From contig JASEFK010000017.1 of NCBI GenBank assembly GCA_030019255.1, positions 1 through 47,739 on the forward strand: DNA of 47,739 nt. Reading direction: 5' to 3'. Of this stretch, positions 1 through 7,842 are shown piece by piece; the first letter of the stretch is position 1, and each line of letters opens with the position of its first letter. Below the pieces are notes generated by a model that saw only the letters and a list, made by a program, of their open reading frames with translations, had not been told where the DNA came from and ran no database searches. A program made the position numbers and the translations under genes. This DNA is from Actinomycetota bacterium. GTDB lineage: Bacteria; Actinomycetota; Geothermincolia; Geothermincolales; RBG-13-55-18.

Positions 1-1884
1 CTCCACGGCGGCGTTCAGGGCCAGGAGGTTGGTCTGGAAGGCGATCTCGTCGATGGTCTTGATGATCTTGGCCGTCTGGTCGGAGGAGGCCTTGATCTCG
101 GAGATGGCCTGGGTCATCCTCTCCACCGCCTCGCTCGCCCGGTCGGCGGAGCCCTTGGCCTCCTGGGCCAGCTTGCGGGCCTCCTCGGCGCTCTCCGCAT
201 TCTGGCGGCTCATGCCCGCTATCTCCTCCACCGAGGCGGTGACCTCCTCCAGGGAGGAGGCCTGCTCGGAGGCCCCCTGGGCCAGGGACTGGGAGGAGTC
301 GGAGATCTGCTCCGAGGCCCCGGCGGTCTGGGAGGCCGCCTCCCTCACCTGGGAGAGGGCCTGGTTGAGGTTCTCGATCATGGTCCGGAAGGCGATACCG
401 AAGGCGTCCTTCTCCGAGAGGGGCCGCACCTCCTGGTCCAGGTCCCGCACGGCTATCTTGCCCGCCACCTCGGCCATCTCCCGGAGGTAGGAGACGAGGC
501 GGTCCAGGGACTCCTTGATGGCCAGGTAGGATTCCTTCACCGAGGCGGTATCCTCGTCCCCCGGGTCCACCTCGTAGGCGGTGTCCAGGTCGCCGGTGGA
601 GAGGGACTCCATGGCGGAGATAAGCTTCTCCGTCTCCCGGGACTGGTATTCTCCCAGCTTCTCCATGCGCCGGGCGGCACGTTTGATCTCCGTCTGGTCG
701 ACGACAAACTCGCTGGCGCCGATGACCTCTCCTTGCATATCCCGCAGGGGTAAGCCGGTATACGAGATCTCCAAGTCCTTGCCGCCCGGATGAGCGTGGG
801 TCTTGCTGCTGGCCGCGGAGCCGTCCCGCATGGCCCTTCCCACGGCGCAATTCGTCGTATGACAATCGCCGGTCTTGAAGTGGCTGTAGCACTTGGTGCC
901 GCGGAGCTGTTCCTTGGGAGCCCCGATCACCTCCGCTCCTGCCCGGTTCATGAAGCGGATGTTGAATTCCCTGTCCACGATCATGAAGGGAGAGGGAAGG
1001 TTGTCGATGTACCCGACCAGTCGGTCCAGGACGGCGTTGAAGCCCTCGATGATGGGCCGGAACTCGAAGTTCACCTTCTCCGGGTCGCCGCGGGCGTCCA
1101 GGTCACCCGCGATAGCGGCGGAGGCCAGGGACTCGACCTGGGCCATGAGCCCCCCGAGGATGCCCTTCACGTTCCTCCAGAAGTAGAGGCCGATAAGCAG
1201 GGCGGCTACGGCCCCCAACACCAGGATGATCACGGACACCACGGTGGAACGGGAGGCCGTGGAATAGGCAGCGTCCCGGGAGGTGGCTGCCACGGCCATG
1301 TTCTCCTCCACTATCTGGTCCAGGGTTGCGTTGGCTTCCTTCCACTTCTCCCGGGCGGAGAGCATGAGGTCCTCGATGCGGGTGTCCAGCTCTTCCACCC
1401 GGGGGTCATCCTCGTCCGCACCGGAATTGAGTAGCGATTCGTATTCCCGGGCCGCGGCCACGAAGGCGTCCGTTTCCTCCTTGAAGGCCTGGTACTGGGG
1501 CTTGAACTGCTCCCACAGGCGGGTCTCCTCGGTGGTCTTGGGCAGGGACTCGTACAGCTTCAAATGCTCCTCGATGCGCGAGAACCCAGCCCCCTGGTAC
1601 TGCCCGGTGCCCGCGATGTAGTCGAACTGGGCCTGGCGGGTGGTGGGATCCCGGAATATGCGCCCGATGCACAACCCCCGGGTACCCACCAGGATCTCGT
1701 TCATTCCTATATCCACCTGGTCGAGAGCCTCCACGGAAGGCAAGACGTCGTCCCCCAAATCCTTCACGCCGCCGCGCACGGATCCCATGCCGACGATACC
1801 CACCACTCCCACCACCACCAGGAGAACCAGGCAGAGGGCGAAGGATAGAAGGATCTTGGGTCCCAGTTTCACCTTTCGCAACAT
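1..1884 (-). CDS. Methyl-accepting chemotaxis protein with PAS domain (3' end cut by window)
   Basis: Membrane chemoreceptor that passes ligand or redox signals to CheA through CheW. The reverse-strand frame is open from ATG at 1884 to base 1 (628 codons); a GGAGGTGAGCGGG site precedes the start. In order: a membrane segment near residues 11-33, an extracytoplasmic helical sensor region to about 212, a second membrane segment near 213-235, a PAS domain near 292-400, then the coiled-coil methyl-accepting signalling domain. The sequence stops inside the hairpin tip (IDEIAFQTNLLALNAAVE), so the last part of the signalling domain lies outside the window. The PAS domain carries three cysteines (about 332, 341, 346) in a KCYSHF...DCHTTNC pattern, which could bind metal or a cofactor. 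It is the last visible gene of a cheA-cheW-mcp run. The family is certain; the ligand is unknown. Confidence 0.95.
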   Translation of the reverse strand, partial: MLRKVKLGPKILLSFALCLVLLVVVGVVGIVGMGSVRGGVKDLGDDVLPSVEALDQVDIGMNEILVGTRGLCIGRIFRDPTTRQAQFDYIAGTGQYQGAGFSRIEEHLKLYESLPKTTEETRLWEQFKPQYQAFKEETDAFVAAAREYESLLNSGADEDDPRVEELDTRIEDLMLSAREKWKEANATLDQIVEENMAVAATSRDAAYSTASRSTVVSVIILVLGAVAALLIGLYFWRNVKGILGGLMAQVESLASAAIAGDLDARGDPEKVNFEFRPIIEGFNAVLDRLVGYIDNLPSPFMIVDREFNIRFMNRAGAEVIGAPKEQLRGTKCYSHFKTGDCHTTNCAVGRAMRDGSAASSKTHAHPGGKDLEISYTGLPLRDMQGEVIGASEFVVDQTEIKRAARRMEKLGEYQSRETEKLISAMESLSTGDLDTAYEVDPGDEDTASVKESYLAIKESLDRLVSYLREMAEVAGKIAVRDLDQEVRPLSEKDAFGIAFRTMIENLNQALSQVREAASQTAGASEQISDSSQSLAQGASEQASSLEEVTASVEEIAGMSRQNAESAEEARKLAQEAKGSADRASEAVERMTQAISEIKASSDQTAKIIKTIDEIAFQTNLLALNAAVE

Positions 1885-1914
1885 CGCCCGCTCACCTCCA
1901 CACGCAGCATCCGC

Positions 1915-2433
1915 TCACTCCATCCCCGGGGGTTTGGAGGGTTCCTCCAGGCGGGCCAGGGAGGCCAGCTCCTCCCCCAGGAGCACTTTCCCTATGTCCA
2001 AAAGCATGATCACCCGGTTCCCGGACTTCCCCATGCCGGTGATGAACTCGGTGTCCACGGAGGCGCCGAACTCCGGGGTCTCCTCGATGTCCTCGGACAC
2101 CAGGTCCAGGACCTCGGAGACCCGGTCCACCACCACCCCCATGTTCGTCCCGTCCAGGTCCACGACCACGATGCACGTCTCCCGGGTGTCCTCCTGCTCG
2201 GGCATCCCGAACTTGCGCCGCAGGTCGACGACCGGGATGATCCTGCCCCGCAGGTTGATGACTCCCCGCACGAAGTCGGGCATGCGGGGCACCTTGGTGA
2301 TCTCCATGAGGCCGATGATCTCCTTGACCTTCAGGATGTCCAGGCCGTACTCCTCGTCTCCCAGGACGAAGGTGAGGTACTTGTTCAGGCCCGGGTTACG
2401 GCTCCGGTTCAACTGAGCGGTGGATGTCTCCAT
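1915..2433 (-). CDS. cheW: Chemotaxis coupling protein CheW
   Basis: Cytoplasmic SH3-like scaffold that links chemoreceptors to the kinase CheA. 172 residues, the usual CheW length. Conserved stretches include LTFVLGDEEYGLDILKVKEI near the N-terminus, PDFVRGVINLRGRIIPVVDL in the middle, and VVDRVSEVLDL further on. The frame stays open 12 codons upstream, but ATG at 2433 is preceded by GGAGGTGAGCGC, the same site type used by the neighbouring receptor gene, so this start is preferred. It lies 30 nt upstream of the receptor gene and 148 nt downstream of cheA in the same orientation, consistent with one chemotaxis operon. Confidence 0.96.
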   Translation of the reverse strand: METSTAQLNRSRNPGLNKYLTFVLGDEEYGLDILKVKEIIGLMEITKVPRMPDFVRGVINLRGRIIPVVDLRRKFGMPEQEDTRETCIVVVDLDGTNMGVVVDRVSEVLDLVSEDIEETPEFGASVDTEFITGMGKSGNRVIMLLDIGKVLLGEELASLARLEEPSKPPGME

Positions 2434-2507
2434 GCGCTCACCTCCTACATGGCTCCAGGAACGACGCATCGTGACGCCGCCTAATTACCTGACCTTTCTC
2501 TGGTCCC

Positions 2508-2544
2508 GTAAAGGGTGTCGCATAAAGATGCGGGACCCTTTTAC
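2508..2544 (-). other. Intercistronic hairpin between cheA and cheW
   Basis: An imperfect inverted repeat pairs GTAAAAGGGTCCCGCAT with ATGCGACACCCTTTAC (minus-strand reading) around a 4-nt CTTT loop, giving about 14 base pairs with a small internal mismatch and one bulged base. No T-run follows on either strand, so it is not a classic intrinsic terminator. It could stabilise or process the mRNA, or weakly attenuate transcription into cheW. Confidence 0.55.
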
Positions 2545-2581
2545 GAAGGATCCGGCAATATCCCCCTTTTCCCTCACCGCA

Positions 2582-5386
2582 TCACCTCCTCAGGGCCAGG
2601 GCGAGCAGCTCCTGGGGATCGAGGATAAGGGCCACCCGCCCGCTGCCCATGATGGCGCCCCCGGCCACCCCTGGGAGGCGGGGAAGGGCTTCCCCCAGCG
2701 GCTTGATGACCACCTGCTGCTGGCCCTCGATGTCGTCCACCAGGAGCCCGCACTTCCTCCCGTTTTCCCCCAGGACCAGGACCAGGGCCCGGTAGGGATC
2801 CTCTTCCGCCCCGGGTAGCGCGAAGAGGCGATGCAGGCGGAAGAGGGGTATGAGTTCCCCCCGGGAGAGGATGACCTCGCCCCGGCCGGAGACCGTCTTC
2901 ACCTGTCCCGGCTCGGGACGGAAGGATTCCCGGATGGCGATGGAGGGCAGGATGTAGTTCTCCCCGGCTACCCGGGTAACCATGCCGTCGATGATGGCCA
3001 GGGTCAAGGGGAGGCGGAGGGTGACTCGCGTGCCGCGGCCCGGCTCGGAGTGGACCTCCACCCTTCCCCGGAGGTTCTCCACCGTGCGCCTCACCACGTC
3101 CATGCCCACGCCCCGCCCGGATATGTCGGTAACCTTGTCGGCGGTGGAGAAACCCTCGCTGAAGATGAACTGCAGGATCTCCTCCCGGGTGAGCTCCTCG
3201 CCCTCCCGCACCAGGCCCAGGGAGATGGCCCGGGCCAGGACTTTCTCGGTGTCTATTCCCCGGCCGTCGTCCTCGAGCTCGATGACTACGTTGCCCCCCT
3301 GGTGATAGCCGCGAAGGTGCAGGCGGCCCGCCTCCGGCTTGCCGCGGGACCGCCTTTCCTGCGGCGGCTCGATGCCGTGGTCGATGGCGTTGCGAATCAT
3401 GTGCACCAGGGGGTTAGCGATCTCCTCCACTACGTTGCGATCGATCTCCGTGTCCTCGCCGGAATAGGTGAACTCCACGGGCACGCCCGAGCGCACCGAG
3501 AGGTCCCGGGCAGCCCTTGCCATTTTCTGGAACGTGTTTCTCAGGGAGACCATGCGCAGGGACATGGCCAGTTCCTGGAGCTCGCGGACGATCTTGGAAA
3601 GCTGGGAGAGGTTCTTGGCCAACCGGGGATTCCTGGTGAATCTCAATTCCTCCTCCTGGGCCACCATGGAGTGGGCGATGACCAGCTCGCCCACCACGTC
3701 GACTAGGGAGTCCAGGCGCCGGGTGCTTACCTTCACGAAATGCTCCTTGGGCTGGGAAAGAGATGGGCCGCCGGGCGCGGAGCCCCCGCTCTCCTGGGCC
3801 GTGGAGGGGGCCCTCGCCCCGGCTTTCTCGCCGCACCCGACGGCGGGGCGCCCGGGAAGGAAAGACCGGGTCTCGGTTCCGCCGGGGGAATCGCCACCCA
3901 ACTCCTTCCACGCCAGGAGCCTCTTCATCACCTGAGGGTAGTTCAGGGGCGAGGAGTACCCGTTCCCGCGCGTGTGCTCCTCCACCCTTCGCAGCATCTC
4001 CTTGAGCAGGTCGAGGGCGCAGAGGGCCAGGTCGGCGTAAGCGCCGGTCAATTCCACCCTTCCTTCCCGGGCCTCGGACAGCAGGTTCTCCGCGGCGTGG
4101 GCCACGTTCACCATGTCCTTGAGGTTCAGGAAGCCCGCGCTTCCCTTGAGGTTGTGAAAGCCCCGGAAAGCCTCGTGGAGCCATTCCCTGGAGGTGGGAT
4201 CCTTTTCCAGCTCGAGGAGGGCGGTCTCTATCCTCTGGACGTCCTCCGGGGCCTCGGCCAGGAAATCGGCAAGCTCCTCCTCGTCCGCCTCCAGTCCTTC
4301 CTGGGGCCGAAGTTCGGGTGATTCCTGGACCGCGCCACCCGATTCGGGAGCAGTCTTCCGGTTTGACGGAGTGGAGAAGGAAGAGACGGTTTCCAGGATC
4401 TCCAAGATCTCCTCGGCATCTTCCTCTCCCCCCTCCATTCGGGACCGGAGAAGATAATGCGTTCGGTCCTTGAACCGGAGAAGGAGGTCAACCAGGTCGG
4501 AAGACGGGGGTAGCGAGGCCAACATTTCGGACACCCCGGCCAGCGGCTCGGAAAGGCGGGCGAAGCCGAGGGAAGGGGCTCTCTCCGCGAGCTCCCTTAA
4601 AAGGCGTGCCACCGGGGCGAGATCCGGCCGCGGATCTTCCTCCGCCGCCAGGAGCAGGGATTCCAGTTCCTCCAGCCGCTCCAGACCCTCTTCCAGGGCG
4701 GCTTCCTCCTCCGCGGCGCGCGAGCCCAGGCCCCGGGCGAAGACCTCACCCAAAGAGGAGAGTTCCTCGCGGATGGCCTCCAGGAGCGCGGGGAACTCCG
4801 CGCCCGCGTCGGAGTCTCCCTCCTGGATGCGGAGCAACAGTTCCCTGGCGGAATCGAGCCTCTCACCGAGGGACGGTGGGAGGTAGGGGCGGTTGCGGTT
4901 GCGTTCCACGATGTTGAGCATGCCGGGCAAGAAGGAGGGCTGCAGTTCCTCGGCCAGTCCCGCGAGGACGTCGAGGTCCATGCACAGTTCCTCGACCTCC
5001 CTCTCCGTAAGGGCGATCTCCGAGTCCGGAGGAATGCCGGCCGCGGTTTTTGCTCCCGGGCGTTCCCCGCCTGGGATCGCTTCTCCTTCCGCGTCTCCGG
5101 GTTGCTTTTCCATGGATTCTTCCTGAAGGGCGATGATCAGGCGGTCGAGGGCTCGAGACAGTTCCTTGAAGCCCCCCTTCCTTCCCCGCAGGAACTTGCC
5201 CGCGGCCCTGGAGAGGGCCACGGCCTCGTTCTTGACCTCCGGAGGGGGAGGCTTGAGAAGGGCAAGCACCCTTTCCAGGACGGGGCGAACCTCGGGAAGC
5301 GAATCCTTCTCTTGCTCGTCCACCGCGGCAAGGGCCAGGGAAAGGCTCTCCAGCTCCTGTTGGAGCACTTCCAGAGAAGAAGGCAT
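2582..5386 (-). CDS. cheA: Chemotaxis histidine kinase CheA, long N-terminal form
   Basis: Central kinase of chemotaxis: it autophosphorylates on a His in the HPt domain and passes phosphate to CheY or CheB. 934 residues, longer than the usual 650-750. The N-terminal 370 or so residues are acidic and helical with no recognisable domain. The HPt domain follows, with FHNLKGSAGF placing the phospho-His near residue 411. A Pro/Gly-rich linker (about 480-547) stands where a CheY-binding P2 domain would normally be. Then come the dimerisation helices (about 548-610), the ATPase domain (HMIRNAIDHGIE near 662; DDGRGID near 706; GRGVGMDVV near 757) and a C-terminal CheW-like domain. ATG at 5386 has a GAGGAGGGGG site about 12 nt upstream. 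It is first in the minus-strand che operon. Confidence 0.96.
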   Translation of the reverse strand: MPSSLEVLQQELESLSLALAAVDEQEKDSLPEVRPVLERVLALLKPPPPEVKNEAVALSRAAGKFLRGRKGGFKELSRALDRLIIALQEESMEKQPGDAEGEAIPGGERPGAKTAAGIPPDSEIALTEREVEELCMDLDVLAGLAEELQPSFLPGMLNIVERNRNRPYLPPSLGERLDSARELLLRIQEGDSDAGAEFPALLEAIREELSSLGEVFARGLGSRAAEEEAALEEGLERLEELESLLLAAEEDPRPDLAPVARLLRELAERAPSLGFARLSEPLAGVSEMLASLPPSSDLVDLLLRFKDRTHYLLRSRMEGGEEDAEEILEILETVSSFSTPSNRKTAPESGGAVQESPELRPQEGLEADEEELADFLAEAPEDVQRIETALLELEKDPTSREWLHEAFRGFHNLKGSAGFLNLKDMVNVAHAAENLLSEAREGRVELTGAYADLALCALDLLKEMLRRVEEHTRGNGYSSPLNYPQVMKRLLAWKELGGDSPGGTETRSFLPGRPAVGCGEKAGARAPSTAQESGGSAPGGPSLSQPKEHFVKVSTRRLDSLVDVVGELVIAHSMVAQEEELRFTRNPRLAKNLSQLSKIVRELQELAMSLRMVSLRNTFQKMARAARDLSVRSGVPVEFTYSGEDTEIDRNVVEEIANPLVHMIRNAIDHGIEPPQERRSRGKPEAGRLHLRGYHQGGNVVIELEDDGRGIDTEKVLARAISLGLVREGEELTREEILQFIFSEGFSTADKVTDISGRGVGMDVVRRTVENLRGRVEVHSEPGRGTRVTLRLPLTLAIIDGMVTRVAGENYILPSIAIRESFRPEPGQVKTVSGRGEVILSRGELIPLFRLHRLFALPGAEEDPYRALVLVLGENGRKCGLLVDDIEGQQQVVIKPLGEALPRLPGVAGGAIMGSGRVALILDPQELLALALRR

Positions 5387-5985
5387 GGTTATTTGTACCC
5401 CCTCCTCACCAAGCTGAGTTTCTTCGAGTCAGCGCACCGGTTTTATCAATTGTCTGCAACAAGGTTCATGCTTCGTGAGGGAATGGACATCAACCGGATA
5501 GTTCTATGGGGTGGGAAAAACGGGGGAGTGCCGGGAGGGAGAGGGTTCCGGGCCGGGGAGGACTAGCCATGGACGGGAGGACCTCGCGGAGCTCGCTAGC
5601 CGATGACCGAGGGGCGGCTTGAGCCCTTTCCCCGGGAAAAGGCGGACGGATTCCGCGAACTTCGGGTTGAAGTTGCAGCTGAGAAAGACACAGACTTCGC
5701 ATGTCGGTCCGCAGATGAACATCTTCACCACTCCGTCCCTCAATTCCGGTTGCTATTGTTGTACGTGACTCGGCATATATAGACGCCTTCAATGACATTG
5801 TCGATGGGAAACGCCTGCGGGGAATCCATACATGGGAGGAAAGCAAAGGGGTAAAAAGGAAGGATTAAATTATAGGTGCAAAGGCATTGATCTTGAAACT
5901 TGAAAAAAGAATGCTTAAATTTAATGAGGATTATTAATTTAATAAATTATTTAACATTTAAAGTCGCCAGAAAGGAGGAGGGGGC
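5387..5985. other. Divergent intergenic region between cheA and the XRE regulator
   Basis: About 600 bp between oppositely transcribed genes. Frames of up to 118 codons exist on the minus strand, but they show no recognisable family, no good ribosome site and no conserved-looking composition, so no gene is called. The rightmost 130 bp (about 5855-5970) are clearly AT-rich compared with the cluster and include TTGAAA-type and TTAAAT-type hexamers, so a promoter for the XRE gene probably lies there. The exact site cannot be fixed by eye. Confidence 0.5.
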
Positions 5986-6870
5986 TTGGACCTTAAAGAG
6001 GCGGTCGACATCCTGGGCATGCTCCTGGAGGGGAAGGACAGAAAACCCCAGGCGGCGGAACTGCGCAGGGTGGGATCCATGATCCTTGACCTCGCCCGGG
6101 AGATGGACACGGTTCCCGGTGGGAAGCCACTCTCTTTAGATGAGCTGGAGAGAGCCTTGGGCTACCTGGAGAACCATATCGGTGAATTGGGTGGCGATGC
6201 CCTTCGCGAAGCCATGGACTTGAGGAAAAACCTTGTGGACATAAGCGAGGGAAGGGAAAAGAAATCGAGGCATGGTCATGGAGTAATAAATCAACCTCAA
6301 CTTAACATTAAGTATAAGGATACTGAGACAAAGGATAGGGTTATAGAGCCGGTCATGGAAGCGGACGAGGAGGAAGCGTACGAGGCAAAAAGAGAGCCGG
6401 TCCCCTCCAGGCAAAACTTAATATCCGGGAATTCATTAACCTTCCGGGAAGGAAGGACACTCGGTAGAATGTTAAGAGATAAAAGGTTAAGTTTAGGGTT
6501 AAAACAGAAGGAAGTGGCGGAACGAATAGGCGTATCCCCGTCTTACCTGTCGTTGCTCGAAAACGAAAGGTGCCCTCGTATCTCGAGGAGATTGAAGGAA
6601 AGGGTGGAGGCCTTCTTGGAAAGGGAGGGGGACACGGAAGGGGTCGTGGAGGTCCCCGCTAACGCTTCTACCGGAACAAGTAACTTGAATAAGAAGGGAG
6701 TGACTTACACACGTACCTGCAAGGGGGGTAAAATGGAAGTTGAAGGTATCGATAACTCCCATCGCCGGGAGGATGCGCTGAAAAAACTTCTCCAGGCCTC
6801 GCTGCGACTGGGAAGGGAAGAATTATTGTTGTTGTATGAAATAGCGAGGCGGCTTGGGGAGGAAAATTAA
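5986..6870 (+). CDS. XRE-family helix-turn-helix regulator with unknown N-terminal region
   Basis: Probable DNA-binding regulator, 294 residues. A Cro/C1-type HTH sits near residues 160-215: LGRMLRDKRLSLGLKQKEVA, followed by RIGVSPSYLSLLENERCPRI, the typical recognition-helix pattern. The first 90 or so residues are helical and resemble no family I recognise; the middle is charged and probably disordered; the last 35 (ALKKLLQASLRLGREELLLL) form another helix. The start is TTG at 5986 behind AAAGGAGGAGGGGGC, a strong site at good spacing. The gene is less GC-rich than the flagellar genes. It is divergent from cheA and isolated by long gaps on both sides, so it may control itself, cheA or the downstream sensor genes. 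Target unknown. Confidence 0.8.
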   Translation: MDLKEAVDILGMLLEGKDRKPQAAELRRVGSMILDLAREMDTVPGGKPLSLDELERALGYLENHIGELGGDALREAMDLRKNLVDISEGREKKSRHGHGVINQPQLNIKYKDTETKDRVIEPVMEADEEEAYEAKREPVPSRQNLISGNSLTFREGRTLGRMLRDKRLSLGLKQKEVAERIGVSPSYLSLLENERCPRISRRLKERVEAFLEREGDTEGVVEVPANASTGTSNLNKKGVTYTRTCKGGKMEVEGIDNSHRREDALKKLLQASLRLGREELLLLYEIARRLGEEN

Positions 6871-6894
6871 AGTTCTACTAAAAGATAATTCTTA

Positions 6895-6916
6895 ATGAGT
6901 ATAAATTCAAACTCAT
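6895..6916 (+). terminator. Possible weak terminator after the XRE gene
   Basis: ATGAGT and ACTCAT are paired around a 10-nt loop in very AT-rich sequence 25 nt after the stop codon. The stem is only 6 bp and AT-rich, and no uninterrupted T-run follows, so this is tentative. Confidence 0.25.
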
Positions 6917-7633
6917 AATATTAAATTAATTAAAATTCATTTAATTTACGCGAACCTGTAGAACGCATGGGGAGGAATTTTATATCCATGGATTGAGCCT
7001 GGAAAACAAAGCCGCAAGAGCTTGAACCATGACTCATCTTCTAAATAGATCCGTGTTCCGGGAGTTGGAACATGTAAGCCTGGCCTTAAGCGCAAGATCC
7101 GTGAGTCTTCCTGAAGAATTTATATCCCGGGGCGTGGGTCTGGTAATTGAGAAAACGGAAAAACGGGAATGCCGGCCGGAGTTTCGAGTACCGGTGCTTG
7201 GGTCGGGCTTTTCCTCGACGAGGTTGACGAGAACAAGGAAAATGCAAGGAATATTGCATCGTATTCCGGCCCTGTGCCGGGAATATAAATGCCATGCGCT
7301 ACATCTTCGAGATCTACACTCTTGGGCCGGTCGAAGCAAGGCATGCCGTTTGGAGGTAAGAGGAAAAGAAAGTAAGGCTCTTGGGAAATGCGTGCCGGGG
7401 AGGTCCATCCAGACGAGGAACGCGAGAAGCACGGCGGAAGACCAGGCGGCTGGAGCCGCGAAGTCCACTCGAGTCTTTCCCGGGGAGTGAAGCCCGGTGT
7501 CCCGGTTGGATATGCCCGATGGACATCCCAGATAATATGCGTCTTCGTGCAATTGCATGTTTTCAATGGCGATTGCTCCGGGAACTTGTTGCGCACCCTT
7601 CGGGCTCCGTGGCCTGGAGGCCCGAAATCCCCC

Positions 7634-7649
7634 CAAAGGTGTACCTTTG
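7634..7649. promoter_or_regulatory. Perfect 16-bp palindrome, candidate operator
   Basis: CAAAGGTGTACCTTTG is two perfect 7-bp half-sites (CAAAGGT and ACCTTTG) around a 2-bp centre. It lies about 195 bp upstream of the kinase gene starting at 7843. The size and symmetry suit a dimeric HTH regulator, possibly the nearby XRE protein, but no binding partner can be shown from sequence. Confidence 0.4.
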
Positions 7650-7842
7650 CATCAACCCCTTTTATGGTTTACGTCGTGGATCTTGCAAGGCGGTTCGATT
7701 AATATAGTTATGCATTTTGGCGTGGAAACACGACGGTAACACGATGGAGAGGGAGGAAAAGCTCGGCGAAGGGTGGGGCGTGGGCTACTTCCACATCCCC
7801 TGGACCGGCTGAACAGTTTGGGGCTCTGGGAGAAGAGAAACC

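Larger units (their letters stand above)
6871..7842. other. Long gap with no supported gene
   Basis: Nearly 1 kb with no convincing coding sequence. Minus-strand frames of up to 200 codons exist (7034-7636), but the translations are irregular, rich in Ser/Arg/Pro, match no family I know and lack good ribosome sites. The first 100 bp are strongly AT-rich. An ATTTATATCC-type motif occurs at 6975-6987 and 7116-7128, with an inverted relative at 7279-7290. Local inverted repeats include a GGAATA/TATTCC pair near 7250-7269. A perfect 16-bp palindrome lies at 7634-7649. The gap may hold promoters and operators for the sensor kinase genes, an unrecognised RNA, or gene remnants. Confidence 0.5.

Noticed and set aside
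7034-7636. 200-codon minus-strand frame in the long gap
   Set aside because: Irregular Ser/Arg/Pro-rich translation, no family match by eye, no ribosome site, and overlapping open frames on both strands; looks like chance in this DNA.
7744-7812. 22-codon ORF upstream of the GAF/HisKA_3 kinase
   Set aside because: The peptide looks reasonable but there is no Shine-Dalgarno site before its ATG.
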